DNA of 64,000 nucleotides, taken from Ruania alkalisoli (lineage in GTDB: Bacteria > Actinomycetota > Actinomycetes > Actinomycetales > Beutenbergiaceae). The stretch is from the NCBI RefSeq assembly GCF_014960965.1, contig NZ_CP063169.1, positions 1,831,581-1,895,580 of the forward strand, in the 5' to 3' direction. Below, piece after piece: positions 28,850-38,172 of this stretch. A model generated the notes under the pieces. It was not told where the DNA came from and made no database searches. It saw only the letters and a program-made list of their open reading frames with translations. A program made the translations under genes and the position numbers. The number at the start of each line of letters is the position of its first letter. The first letter of the stretch is position 1.

Positions 28850-31512
28850 TGCCGCTCATCCCGCTGCCGTGGCTGCGCGAGCACGTCGACGTCCCCGCCG
28901 GCACCACCGCCGAGCAGCTCGCCGCCGACCTGGTCCGGGTGGGCTTGGAGGAGGAGACGATCCACACCTCCGGCGTGACCGGACCGCTCGTGGTCGGCCG
29001 CGTGCTCGCGGTCGTACCCGAGGAGCAGAAGAACGGCAAGACCATCAATTGGTGCCTGGTCGACGTGGGCGCCGAACACGCCCCGGATACCGCGCCCGAG
29101 GGCGCCGACGAGGCTGCGACCGGTCTGGCCTACCATCCCCGCGGCATCGTCTGCGGCGCCCACAACTTCGGCGCCGGGGACAGCGTGGTCGTGGCACTCT
29201 CCGGTGCCGTGCTTCCCGGCGACTTCGCCATCGCCTCTCGCAAGACCTACGGGCACATCTCCGACGGCATGATCTGCTCGGCCAAGGAACTCGGCCTGGG
29301 GGAGGACCATGACGGCATCATCGTCCTGGACGATCCGCCCGCCCCCGGCGCTGACGCCCTTACCCTGCTCGGCCTCGCCGAGGAGGTGCTGGAGATCAAC
29401 GTCACCCCGGACCGGGGCTACTGCTTCTCCATGCGCGGGGTGGCACGCGAGTACGCCCACTCCACGGGTGCGTCGTTCACCGATCCCGGCCTGGTGGCGC
29501 CTGCCGGCTCCGCGTCCCGGCCGCCGGAGGCCACCGTGGACGGTTTCGCCGTCGAGGTCTCTGACGAGGCACCCATCCACGGGACGCCCGGCTGCGACCG
29601 GTTCGTCGCGCGGATCGTGCGCGGGATCGACCCTGCAGCCCCGACCCCGGACTGGATGGCCACCCGGCTGCGCCAGGCAGGGATGCGACCGATCTCGCTG
29701 ACGGTCGACGTCACCAACTACGTGATGCTCGACCTCGGGCAGCCGCTGCACGCCTATGATCTGGCCACGTTGGCCGCACCGATCGTGGTGCGCCGCGCCC
29801 AGGCAGGGGAGAAGCTCACCACCCTCGACGATGCCACCCGCACCCTGGACGCCGGCGACCTGCTGATCACCGACTCGCCCGAGGGCAACGGCTCGCGGAT
29901 CCTCGGTCTGGCCGGCGTGATGGGCGGTGCGGACACAGAGGTGTCGGCCTCCACCACCGACGTGCTGATCGAGGCCGCGCACTTCGACCCGATCACCGTC
30001 GCCCGTACTGCCCGGCGCCACAAGCTACCCAGTGAGGCCGCCAAGCGGTTCGAGCGCGGCGTCGACCCGGCCCTGCCCGCTGTGGCCGCGCAGCGGGTCG
30101 TGGACCTCTTGATCGAGCTCGCCGGTGGCACGGCGGATGCGGCCGTGACCGACCTCGACCGCACCACAGCCCCGGGGCCGATTGCCCTGGACGCCTCCCT
30201 CCCCGGACGCACTGCGGGGGTGGACTACACGTCCGAGGCTGTGGCCGAGACGTTGCGTAGCCTCGGTGCCGAGGTCGTGACGGAGGACAGTGAACAGATC
30301 GGTGAGCAGACCAGTGAGGCGGAGGCCTCGGGCCGCCGGGCGCGCCGTGCCCCCAGGCTGAAGGTCACCCCACCGAGCTGGCGCTCCGACCTGCGCGTTC
30401 CCGCGGACCTGACCGAGGAGGTCATCCGTCTCCAGGGCTATGACCAGGTGCCCTCCGTCCTGCCGTCGGCACCTGCTGGCCGGGGCCTCACGCTGCGCCA
30501 GCGCTCGAGGCGCCGCGTGGCCGACCTGCTTGCCGATGTCGGCCTGGTGCAGGTGCTCACCTACCCGTTCGTGGCACCCGGCCGCCGGGACGAGCTCGGC
30601 CTGCCCGCCGGGGATCCCCGACGGCGGTCGGTGCGCCTGGCCAACCCGCTCAGCGAGGCACAGCCCCTGTTGCGTACCTCCGTGCTGGAGACGCTGGTGG
30701 ATGCTGCCGTGCGCAACATCGGGCGTGGCCTGACCGACCTGGCGGTCTACGAGATCGGGTCCGTCACCCACCCCGCCGGTGGCGGTGACGGTCACTTGCC
30801 CCGTTCCCCGCTGCCTGCGCTCGGGGAGCGGCCCAGTGACAGCGACCTGGATGCGGTGCGCGGCGCCGTCCCGGATCAGCCGTTGCACCTGGCCGCGGTG
30901 CTGACCGGGAACCTCGTCCCGGCATCGGTGCACACCAGCGCCCGGGCAGCCGACCACGCCGATGCCATCGATCTGGTGCACCGGGTGGCCGAGATGCTGC
31001 GCGTGCCGCTCACGGTGACCGCGGATGCCGAGCGCGCCCCCTGGCACCCTGGCCGCTGCGCCCGGTTCGCCCTCACCGACGGTACTGTCGCCGGCTGGGC
31101 CGGTGAACTCGCCCCGAAGGTGACCCAGGTGCTCGACCTGCCGGCCCGCACCGTGGCGATGGAAGTCGATCTCGGTCTCCTCCTTGATGCGGCACCGACC
31201 GAGCCGACCCAGTTCCGGGCCATCTCCACGTTCCCGGCCGCCAAGGAGGACATCGCCCTGGTGGTCTCCGACGACGTCGCCGCTGCCGATCTGCTCGCAA
31301 CTGTCCGCGAAGGCGCCGGTGAGCTGGCCGAGGAGGTGCGGCTGTTCGACTCCTACCGTGGCGAGTCTCTCGGTGAGGGACGGGTCTCCCTGGCGTTCTC
31401 ACTCCGGTTGCGCGCAGCCGACCGCACGCTCACGGCGGAGGACTCGGTGAAGGTGAGGGACGCCGTCGTGGCGCTTGCGGGCCAGCGGTACGGTGCCGAG
31501 CTGCGCTCCTGA
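28849..31512 (+). CDS. pheT: phenylalanyl-tRNA synthetase beta subunit
   Basis: PheT carries the tRNA-binding, editing and anticodon-binding parts of the enzyme. The 887-residue product has an N-terminal EMAP/tRNA-binding domain (VVGRVLAVVPEEQKNGKTINWCLVDVG, about 40-170), B3/B4 editing domain (about 210-410, TVDVTNYVMLDLGQPLHAYD), B5 (about 415-580), the catalytic-like core (TYPFVAPGRRDELGL) and a C-terminal ferredoxin-fold anticodon-binding domain (TFPAAKEDIALVVSDDVAA). It is somewhat long because of acidic insertions such as APDTAPEGADEAATG. It overlaps pheS by one base. Confidence 0.97.
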
Positions 31513-31517
31513 ACGCA

Positions 31518-31549
31518 CCTGCCCGCTTGCCATGCGGCAGGCGGGCAGG
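31518..31549 (+). terminator. probable pheST terminator
   Basis: CCTGCCCGC (31518-31526) pairs with GCGGGCAGG (31541-31549), with a nested TGCC/GGCA stem, starting 6 bases after the pheT stop. No T-run follows. Confidence 0.6.
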
Positions 31550-31660
31550 GCGGCCATCTGAGGACGGATGGTGCGGCACGATGGACACGCAGCCGGTGGC
31601 ACACCGACGACGTGTCCATGATCCGATGGTCGGTGAACTCCAACTGCGGTGGTCGAGCCG

Positions 31661-32281
31661 TTAGCGCTCCCGGACGGCGTAGGTCAGGTGTGTCACCGTC
31701 GGAGCGGGGTCCGTGCGTACCTGCTCCAGGGCAATGCGGCCCGCGTCAATGCCCTCGAAGAGGCGGATTCCGGCACCGAACAGTACCGGTGCGAGTGCGA
31801 TCGAGAACTCGTCGATCAGGCCGGCGTTGAGATGCTGCAGGATCGTGGCGCCACCACCCGCGATGCGGACGTCGCGCTCGCCGGCGGCAGCACGGGCCTG
31901 GTCGAGCGCGGTCTCGATGCCGTCGTTGACGAAGTGAAAGGTCGTCCCACCTGGCCGTTCCCACGGGTCGCGCCTCTCGTGCGTCACCACGAAGACCGGC
32001 ACGTGGAACGGTGCCTCCTCGGGCCACGCGTGCTCGCCGGCATCGAACATTCGCTTGCCCATCACGCTCGCGCCGGTCCGTTCGGACGTCTCTCGCAGAA
32101 TGTCGTTCTCACGCCCCTCCTCGCCACCGCTGCCGAGCTTGAGGTTCTCGCGGAAGTGCCGCTGCCGGAAGACCCATCGCTGCAGTTCCATCCACTGCCT
32201 GCCCATGAGGTCTTCGGGGGATTCGGGTGCGATATAGCCGTCGAGCGACATCGACACGCTGAAGAACACCTTCTGGGCCAT
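31661..32281 (-). CDS. RibD C-terminal / dihydrofolate-reductase-fold protein
   Basis: This 206-residue protein is of the bacterial bifunctional deaminase-reductase C-terminal-like group. It has VFFSVSMSLDGYIAPE at the N-terminus, ASVMGKRMFDAGE, PVFVVTHERRDPWE, DVRIAGGGATILQHLNAGLIDEFSIALAPVLFGAGIRLF. The NADPH-binding GGG and the DE pair are intact. These stand-alone proteins are usually uncharacterised reductases, not the folate enzyme. The ATG overlaps the AHSA1 stop (TGATG), so it is the third gene of the second ArsR cluster. Confidence 0.88.
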   Translation of the reverse strand: MAQKVFFSVSMSLDGYIAPESPEDLMGRQWMELQRWVFRQRHFRENLKLGSGGEEGRENDILRETSERTGASVMGKRMFDAGEHAWPEEAPFHVPVFVVTHERRDPWERPGGTTFHFVNDGIETALDQARAAAGERDVRIAGGGATILQHLNAGLIDEFSIALAPVLFGAGIRLFEGIDAGRIALEQVRTDPAPTVTHLTYAVRER

Positions 32282-32784
32282 CAGTTCGCCTGCTCGTTCA
32301 GAACCATCTCGGCGACGTAGCCGGCCAGGTTGCTCAGCGTCTGGCCTCCTGCTTCGATCGCGTGATACTTCTCCGCCGCCTCGTCGCGCTGTTCCTTGCT
32401 GGGGAACACGGTGCGCATCTCGATCCGGGTCGCCGTGGCGTTCGGTGTGAACGTCAGGATGGTCTCGAAGCTGTTCGGGTCGTCGCTGGACTCACCGTGG
32501 CGCAGCGCGATGCGCTCCGGTGGGGTGATCTCGATCCAGGTGATCCACTCGGCGTAATCGGTTCCGTCCGGTCCGTGCATCACGAAGTCCCACTCGCCGC
32601 CGACGCGGAACTCGAACGCCCGTGTGGTGGTGGTGAACCCTTCGGGGCCCCACCACCGGGAGAGGTGCCGCACCGCGGTGAACGCCTCGAACACTAGCTC
32701 TGGCGGGGCGTCGATCACCCGGTCGATCACGATCTCGCGGTCGGCTGCCGGCGGAGTCGGCGCTGTTCGTTCTGTCCTGCTCAT
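32281..32784 (-). CDS. SRPBCC (AHSA1-like) domain protein
   Basis: The 167-residue protein has EIVIDRVIDAPPELVFEAFTAVRHLSRWWGPEGF, GEWDFVMHGPDGTDYAEWITWIEITPPERI and a long C-terminal helix (EKYHAIEAGGQTLSNLAGYV). This is the AHSA1 type of START fold. It lies 3 bases after arsR and overlaps the RibD-like gene. It is not closely similar to the AHSA1 protein at 20094, so the two clusters are probably not a recent duplication. Confidence 0.9.
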   Translation of the reverse strand: MSRTERTAPTPPAADREIVIDRVIDAPPELVFEAFTAVRHLSRWWGPEGFTTTTRAFEFRVGGEWDFVMHGPDGTDYAEWITWIEITPPERIALRHGESSDDPNSFETILTFTPNATATRIEMRTVFPSKEQRDEAAEKYHAIEAGGQTLSNLAGYVAEMVLNEQAN

Positions 32785-32787
32785 CTG

Positions 32788-33126
32788 CTACTCCTGCCTC
32801 TGCTGTTTCAGGTCTTGTACGTACGCGTCCAGGCGATCGAAGCTCTCGTTCCAGAACTGCTCGAACCCGCCGGTCCACTCGTGGACCGGTCGCAATCCGC
32901 GGGCATCGAGACCATAGAGCCGTTGTTTACCGGCTTTGCGGTCCTGCACGAGCCCAACCTCCCGAAGCACCCGTAGGTGCTTGGACGCCCCGGGCTGAGT
33001 CATCCCCAGCTCCTCGGCCAGTGCGGTCACCGGCCGTTCACCGCTGCGCAGCAGGGTCAAGATCTCCCGGCGCTGCGGTTCGGCGATCGCGTTGAAGACG
33101 TCCGAGGTCGTCGCTGCACGTGCCAT
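32788..33126 (-). CDS. ArsR-family winged-helix regulator
   Basis: The 112-residue regulator has VFNAIAEPQRREILTLLRSGERPVTALAEELGMTQPGASKHLRVLREVGLV and the wing DRKAGKQRLYGLDARGLRPVHEWT, with no metal-binding cysteines. The ATG at 33126 was chosen over the one at 33138 because TATGAT lies exactly 7 bases before it. It probably represses the arsR-AHSA1-RibD operon at the CCCATATGGG palindrome between its -35 and -10. Confidence 0.92.
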   Translation of the reverse strand: MARAATTSDVFNAIAEPQRREILTLLRSGERPVTALAEELGMTQPGASKHLRVLREVGLVQDRKAGKQRLYGLDARGLRPVHEWTGGFEQFWNESFDRLDAYVQDLKQQRQE

Positions 33127-33133
33127 AGCCCCG

Positions 33134-33161
33134 ATCATATTCCCATATGGGTATGTGTCAA
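33134..33161 (-). promoter_or_regulatory. near-consensus leaderless promoter with palindromic operator
   Basis: Read on the minus strand, TTGACA (33156-33161) and TATGAT (33134-33139) are 16 bases apart. The perfect palindrome CCCATATGGG (33142-33151) fills the spacer. The -10 ends 7 bases before the arsR ATG. The -35 overlaps the stop codon of the upstream MFS gene. This is a textbook position for autorepression. Confidence 0.75.
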
Positions 33162-34342
33162 GAGGGCGGGGACCGGTCGTCGGAGTGGGCGGGCTGGGGG
33201 ACCAGTACGATCGCCACGATCGCCAGTGCCGCCAATGCCACGAGCACCGGGGTGCGGGTGCCGGTGATATCGACGGTCCAGCCTGCGAGTGTCGGCCCGA
33301 TGGCGGAGCCGACTCCGCGTGCCAGGGCGAAGGCTCCGAGGATCAGGCCCACCGAGCGGGCATCGGTGAACTCCACCGTGTAGACGCTCTCCATCGTCGA
33401 GTAGGCGCCCACACCGATGCCGGCCAGCACCACGAATGCCACAGCGGCCGGCACCCAGCCTGCGACCGGGAGCAGCAGTGCCGGGAGCCCGAACAGCAGC
33501 AGGCACACTCGCACCACAGTGCGGTGGCGTACCCGGTCCAGCACCCACGGCAGCGGCAGTCGCCCGACCAGCTGGAAGGCGCCGCGGGCACCGGCCAAGG
33601 CCGACGCCAGCGCCAGGGTGAGCCCGGCGTCGACCATCGCGGGCACCTGGAACAGCAGCAGGACCGACATCATCGCCCCGCCGACGACACCCAATGTGAG
33701 AAGACGACGGAGGCTCCGGTCGCGGATGGCGAACGCCAGGCTGCCCAGCAACGTGCCCGACGCCCCGTCCGTCGGCGCCACCCGACCCGTCAGTACCGCC
33801 ACCCAGGCCATCACCAGCGCGACGAGCGCACCAGCCCCGGCCATGCTTGCCCGCCAGCCCCACGCCGTGACCGCCCACGCCATCACCGGCAGGAAGATCG
33901 GGCTCGCCATCGCCCCGAAGAGAGTATTGCGCGTGATCGCTCGCGTCCGGCTCCCCGGGGCTACCCGCGAGATGATCGCGTGCGCGATCGCGTAGTACCC
34001 CACCGCCCCGACGCACGCCTGAGCCACCACGGCCGCGACGATGAAGACCAGCGGATGCTGCGCCGTCGCCGCTCCTGCCGTTCCAGCGCAGGTGCCGAGA
34101 ATCGCCACCACGAAGACCGGCCGGGGGCCGGCCCTGTCCATGGCGCGGCCAGCCAGCACCGAGCCGATGCCCACGAGCAGGAGGGCCACCCCGTAGGCAC
34201 TCGTGAGCGTGGTCTGGCTCCAGCCGGTCTCCTGGGCGATCGGCTCGATGAGCACGCCGTAGCCGTAGTACCAGGTGCCGAAGGCGCACAGCACGAGGAG
34301 GCCGAGCGACCACGTCAGCCCGGTGCCGAGCCTGTCATTCAC
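33158..34342 (-). CDS. major facilitator superfamily transporter
   Basis: This 394-residue transporter has about 12 hydrophobic helices. The MFS loop signature appears as GRAMDRAGPRPVFVV after helix 2 and again as GRLPLPWVLDRVRHRTVV in the second half. It is closest in pattern to the OFA/monocarboxylate-like group (YYGYGVLIEPIAQETGWSQTTLTSAYG). The substrate is unknown. The GTG at 34342 lies 8 bases after the quinone oxidoreductase stop, so the two are probably co-transcribed. Confidence 0.88.
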   Translation of the reverse strand: MNDRLGTGLTWSLGLLVLCAFGTWYYGYGVLIEPIAQETGWSQTTLTSAYGVALLLVGIGSVLAGRAMDRAGPRPVFVVAILGTCAGTAGAATAQHPLVFIVAAVVAQACVGAVGYYAIAHAIISRVAPGSRTRAITRNTLFGAMASPIFLPVMAWAVTAWGWRASMAGAGALVALVMAWVAVLTGRVAPTDGASGTLLGSLAFAIRDRSLRRLLTLGVVGGAMMSVLLLFQVPAMVDAGLTLALASALAGARGAFQLVGRLPLPWVLDRVRHRTVVRVCLLLFGLPALLLPVAGWVPAAVAFVVLAGIGVGAYSTMESVYTVEFTDARSVGLILGAFALARGVGSAIGPTLAGWTVDITGTRTPVLVALAALAIVAIVLVPQPAHSDDRSPPS

Positions 34343-34349
34343 GCACGCA

Positions 34350-35336
34350 TCACGGGAGCAGTAGCACCTTCCCCGTGGTCTGGCGCCCCTCCAGGGCAGC
34401 ATGGGCGCGAGCCGCGTCGGCGAGTGGGAACCGCGCTCCGATCCGGACGTCCAGTGAGCCGTCGGCGACGGCTGCGAAGATCTCCCGCGCACGCCAGGCC
34501 CGCTCGTCCGCATCTGCGATGTAGTGGAACAGCGTCGGCCTGGTCACGAACAGCGAGCCGGCCCGGTTGAGGCGCTGCAGATCGAACGGTGGCACCTGTC
34601 CGCTGGCACCTCCGAACAGCACGAGCAGTCCCCGACGGCGCACGCTCGCCAGGGAGGCGTCGAACGTGTCCTTGCCCACGCCGTCGTAGGCGACGTGCAC
34701 GCCCTCACCCTGGGTGAGGTCGCGGACCAGGGCCGGCAGTTCGGCTGTGAGGTCGTCCAGCTGGTCATAGCGAATGACGTCCGAGGCCCCTGCCGACCGG
34801 GAGAGGGTGTCCTTCTCGTCGGTGGAGACGGTGGTGATCACCCGGGCGCCCCGCGCCACGGCCAACTGGGTCAGCAGCAGTCCCACACCGCCGGCGCCGG
34901 CGTGCACCAGAATGGTCTGGCCGGACTCGAGGTGAGAGACACCGTCGACGAGCATGTGCGCGGTCATGCCCTGCAGGGGTGTTGCGGCAGCGAGCTGCGC
35001 ACTGACGCCCTCCGGGACGGGCAGCGCCTGAGCTGCGTCGAGGAGCACCTGCTGGGCATAGCTCCCGGTGGCGCTCGCGGCCCATGCCACCCGGTCTCCG
35101 ACGATCGGGAAGTCGACACCGTCGCCCACTGCACTCACCACCCCGGCGCCCTCGCCACCGGGAGTGAGCGGGAAGTCCACCGGGTACACCCCCGACCGGT
35201 GGTACGTGTCGATGAAGTTCACCCCGACGGCCTCGGTGCGTACGAGGACCTGACCGGGGCCGGGTCGCGGCGCCGCGACCTCCTGCACGGCGAGGGCCTC
35301 GGGTCCACCCGGCTGATTCGCGACGACTGCCTGCAT
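34350..35336 (-). CDS. NADPH:quinone oxidoreductase (zeta-crystallin-like MDR)
   Basis: This 328-residue medium-chain dehydrogenase/reductase lacks the zinc ligands, as expected for quinone reductases. It has GVNFIDTYHRSGVYPV, LTPGGEGAGVVSAVG, LQGMTAHMLV, the NADPH motif ILVHAGAGGVGLLLTQLA, and DGVGKDTFDASL. It reduces quinones with NADPH in the cytoplasm. The ATG at 35336 lies 7 bases after a minus-strand TAGGTT (35344-35349). Confidence 0.92.
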   Translation of the reverse strand: MQAVVANQPGGPEALAVQEVAAPRPGPGQVLVRTEAVGVNFIDTYHRSGVYPVDFPLTPGGEGAGVVSAVGDGVDFPIVGDRVAWAASATGSYAQQVLLDAAQALPVPEGVSAQLAAATPLQGMTAHMLVDGVSHLESGQTILVHAGAGGVGLLLTQLAVARGARVITTVSTDEKDTLSRSAGASDVIRYDQLDDLTAELPALVRDLTQGEGVHVAYDGVGKDTFDASLASVRRRGLLVLFGGASGQVPPFDLQRLNRAGSLFVTRPTLFHYIADADERAWRAREIFAAVADGSLDVRIGARFPLADAARAHAALEGRQTTGKVLLLP

Positions 35337-35343
35337 GTGGTCC

Positions 35344-35349
35344 AACCTA
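35344..35349 (-). promoter_or_regulatory. -10 box of the quinone oxidoreductase gene
   Basis: TAGGTT on the minus strand ends 7 bases before the ATG at 35336. A weaker CAGGCT on the plus strand (35424-35429) lies 7 bases before the divergent acyltransferase ATG at 35437. Confidence 0.5.
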
Positions 35350-35436
35350 CGCCCATCCACAGTGGGGCTACCCCTACCTGCAAGAGACCGGGAGGCACCC
35401 GTGTGCTGCGGATCCGGGGCCAGCAGGCTGGAGGGC

Positions 35437-36765
35437 ATGACCACACCCTTGACTGCGGCGAGGCCGCCCGGGCCCTCGGAACGCTCCACCCCACGCGACG
35501 GCTTCGTCGACATACTCCGAGTCTTCGCGATCTCGCTCGTCGTGCTCCAGCACTGGCTGATGCCCGTGATCGCTTACCAGGACGGACATCTGTCCACAGG
35601 CAATGCCCTCGCCACCGAGCATGGCTGGACGATCACCTGGATCAGTCAGGTGATGCCACTGATCTTCTTCACCGGCGGAGCCGCGACTGCGATCAGTCTG
35701 CGGAGACGCCACGCCCGGGGCGTCGGGCGTGACACCGACTGGGTGGCCGGCCGGGTTCGCCGGCTCGCGGTCCCGGTGCTCGCCCTCGCCGCGGTGTGGC
35801 TACCTGTCCCGCAGGTGCTGCTCACCCTTGGTGTGCCGGCCGAGCCGGTGATCACCGGCGCCCGGTTGGTGGGCGCACTGTTGTGGTTCCTGGTGATCTA
35901 CGTACTCCTCACCGTCATCAGCCCGGTGATGGTCCGTCTCGCCGGCCGCTGGCGCGGCCGCGAGGTTGCCGCGCTGGCGCTGGGCGCGGTGCTGGTGGAC
36001 ATGCTCCGGTTCGGCACCGACATCACGGCTCTCGGCTATCTCAACGTGATCCTCGTCTGGGCGGCGGTGTACCAGGTCGGGGTGCACTACACGGCCGGGC
36101 GGCTCGCTCGGGTGAGCGGGCGGTGGGCCCTCGCGATGGCAGTCGCAGGCTTCGCCGGCGTCGCTCTCGCCGTGGCATGGGGTCCGTACCCGGCGTCCAT
36201 GATCGGGATGCCTGGTGAGGCGATCTCCGCAATGAACCCTCCAACGGCGGTCCTGCTCGCCCTGGCAGCTGGGCAGCTGGGGCTCGTCCTGTGGGCGCGG
36301 GCGCCGATCATGCGCTGGGCGTCCCAGCCCGCTGTGTCCCGGGCGCTGGACCGGGTCTGTGGTGCGTCGATGACGATCTACCTCTGGCACACCCCCGCGT
36401 TGGTGATCGTGGCCGGGGCAGCGGTGCTCGGTCTCGGGCAGGGCACGCCGCAGCCCGGTAGCCTGCCGTGGTTTGGCCAGCTTCCGATGTGGCTGGCCGC
36501 GCTGACCGTGGCGTTGACCCTCCTGGTGCGGCTGGCGGGACGGGTAGAGCGAACCCGGTTGCCCGCCGCCCCAATCGCTCCCGCGCAGGTCGCCGGTGCC
36601 TCACTGCTGGTGTCGCTCGGTCTGCTCGGACTGACCGTGTACGGGTTCCGGCCCGACTCCGCCTGGCCGGTCGTGGCAACGATGGCCGTGGTGGTCGGCG
36701 TGATCCTGCTTGGCTCCCGGGTGACTTGGCCTTCACAGGCCGAGACGGGCAGGCTGAGCGCATGA
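35437..36765 (+). CDS. acyltransferase 3 family membrane protein
   Basis: The 442-residue protein has about ten or eleven membrane helices and the acyltransferase 3 N-terminal pattern DILRVFAISLVVLQHWLMP, with the conserved histidine in the first helix. FFTGGAATAISLRRR and MTIYLWHTPALVIVAG are further family marks. Such enzymes O-acylate cell-surface glycans or lipids, or exported metabolites. The ATG at 35437 has a very close GGAGGG (1-base gap) and a CAGGCT 7 bases upstream. The stop overlaps the kinase start as ATGA, linking it to the following two-component system. Confidence 0.88.
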   Translation: MTTPLTAARPPGPSERSTPRDGFVDILRVFAISLVVLQHWLMPVIAYQDGHLSTGNALATEHGWTITWISQVMPLIFFTGGAATAISLRRRHARGVGRDTDWVAGRVRRLAVPVLALAAVWLPVPQVLLTLGVPAEPVITGARLVGALLWFLVIYVLLTVISPVMVRLAGRWRGREVAALALGAVLVDMLRFGTDITALGYLNVILVWAAVYQVGVHYTAGRLARVSGRWALAMAVAGFAGVALAVAWGPYPASMIGMPGEAISAMNPPTAVLLALAAGQLGLVLWARAPIMRWASQPAVSRALDRVCGASMTIYLWHTPALVIVAGAAVLGLGQGTPQPGSLPWFGQLPMWLAALTVALTLLVRLAGRVERTRLPAAPIAPAQVAGASLLVSLGLLGLTVYGFRPDSAWPVVATMAVVVGVILLGSRVTWPSQAETGRLSA

Positions 36766-38063
36766 CCGCCGTCGAGGAGCCCGCCGAGGGTGGGGCCCGG
36801 AGAACCGGACCCGGCGGCGGCGCGTGGGTCACGTTGCTGGGGCGCGCATCCCGTGAGACCGGTTACCTGCTGCTGAGTCTGCCGCTCGCGATCGCCGGGT
36901 TCGTGGTCTTCGTGGCCGGAGTCTCTGTCGGCTCCGGGCTGTTGGTGACACTCCTCGGACTGCCCGTCCTGGCCGTGACGCTGGCGGCGAGTCATGGTCT
37001 GGGGAACCTCGACCGGCGCCGGCTCGCCGCGATCGGCTACCCAGTACCCCGCACGCGCCCGTACCGCACATCCGAACGGGGGGTGCGCCGCATCCTGGCG
37101 CGGCTCGCCCATGGTCAAAGCTGGTTGGACCTGCTGTACGGTCTGCTGCGCTTCCCGGTCTCGATCGCGACTTTCGTGATCGCGGTGGTCTGGTGGGTTG
37201 CCGGTGCTGGGGCGGTGCTCTACATCGTCTGGGAGCGCTTCCTGCCCGAGAACGACGGCGGCCTGGCCGACCTGCTCGGATACCCCGGCCGTGCGGCCGA
37301 CATCGCGCTGACCACGGTGCTGGGTGCGCTGCTGCTCGTCAGCGCGCCCTGGGTGGTCCGCGGCCTGGTGGCCGTACACCGGGGCCTGGCCCGGATCACC
37401 CTCGGTGGAACCTCCACGACGGCGCTGCGTGAGCAGGTCGAGTCCCTCACCCAGTCTCGTGCAGCCGCCGTGGATGCCGAGGCGGACACCCTGCGACGGA
37501 TCGAGCGAGACATCCATGACGGACCGCAGCAGCGGTTGGTACGGATGAGTATGGACCTGCGGGCGGCCCAACGGCGCCTCGCACAGGATGACGCCGACGC
37601 CGCGGGCACCCTGATCGGTGAGGCGATCGAACAGGTTCAGTCCAGTCTGGAGGAGTTGCGAGCCCTTTCCCGCGGGATCGCACCGCCGGTGCTCGCCGAC
37701 CGTGGGCTACGAGCTGCGATCGCGGCCGTTGCGGGCCGCTCACCTATTCCCGTGGAGTTGGATGTGTCTCTCACCGCGGACCAGCGGCTCGCGGCCGCCC
37801 GGGAGTCAGCCGCCTACTTCGTCGTGACCGAGGCGCTCGCGAACGCCGCCAAACATTCCGGTGCCGGGCTCGTCCGCGTGTCCGTTTCCCTCACCGACGA
37901 CGACACGCTCGTCGTGCGCGTCAGCGACGACGGTGTGGGCGGTGCTCACGTGGGCAAGGGGCACGGGCTGGCTGGGCTCACTGACCGGCTCGCTGGGATC
38001 GATGGGACCTTGCAGGTGATCAGTCCTGAGGATGGCGGCACCCAGGTGGTAGCCACCCTATGA
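36762..38063 (+). CDS. NarL-type sensor histidine kinase
   Basis: This 433-residue kinase has an N-terminal membrane sensor with about four helices (residues 25-70 and 125-210, a DUF4153/DUF1707-free 'sensor' type). The HisKA_3 dimerisation helix follows with the phospho-histidine in RRIERDIHDGPQQRLVRMSM (about residue 250). The HATPase has EALANAAKHSGAG, VSDDGVGGAHVGKGHGLAGLTDRL. It autophosphorylates and passes phosphate to the response regulator at 38173. It is translationally coupled to the acyltransferase gene. Confidence 0.93.
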   Translation: MTAVEEPAEGGARRTGPGGGAWVTLLGRASRETGYLLLSLPLAIAGFVVFVAGVSVGSGLLVTLLGLPVLAVTLAASHGLGNLDRRRLAAIGYPVPRTRPYRTSERGVRRILARLAHGQSWLDLLYGLLRFPVSIATFVIAVVWWVAGAGAVLYIVWERFLPENDGGLADLLGYPGRAADIALTTVLGALLLVSAPWVVRGLVAVHRGLARITLGGTSTTALREQVESLTQSRAAAVDAEADTLRRIERDIHDGPQQRLVRMSMDLRAAQRRLAQDDADAAGTLIGEAIEQVQSSLEELRALSRGIAPPVLADRGLRAAIAAVAGRSPIPVELDVSLTADQRLAAARESAAYFVVTEALANAAKHSGAGLVRVSVSLTDDDTLVVRVSDDGVGGAHVGKGHGLAGLTDRLAGIDGTLQVISPEDGGTQVVATL

Positions 38064-38106
38064 CCGGGTGATTGCAGGCACTCGGCCACCCGGGGCCTGT
38101 GCCCGT

Positions 38107-38146
38107 CCTCCATGCCTCCATGCCTCCATGCCTCCATGCCTCCATG
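38107..38146 (+). repeat. 8-bp tandem repeat (CCTCCATG) x5
   Basis: Five perfect tandem copies of CCTCCATG lie between the kinase and the response regulator genes. They end 14 bases before the regulator's TACGAT -10, so they occupy its -35 and upstream region. Copy-number change by slippage would alter promoter geometry in 8-base steps. Confidence 0.95.
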
Positions 38147-38160
38147 GACCGGGCGCGGAC

Positions 38161-38166
38161 TACGAT
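38161..38166 (+). promoter_or_regulatory. -10 box of the response regulator gene
   Basis: TACGAT ends 6 bases before the ATG at 38173, giving a probable leaderless mRNA separate from the upstream kinase transcript. Confidence 0.5.
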
Positions 38167-38172
38167 CACAGG

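Noticed and set aside
33092-34570. 492-residue plus-strand frame
   Set aside because: Antisense to the MFS transporter; Arg/His/Gln-rich shadow composition.
38107-38146. CRISPR-like array
   Set aside because: The 8-base units are directly tandem, without spacers. It is a microsatellite, not CRISPR.
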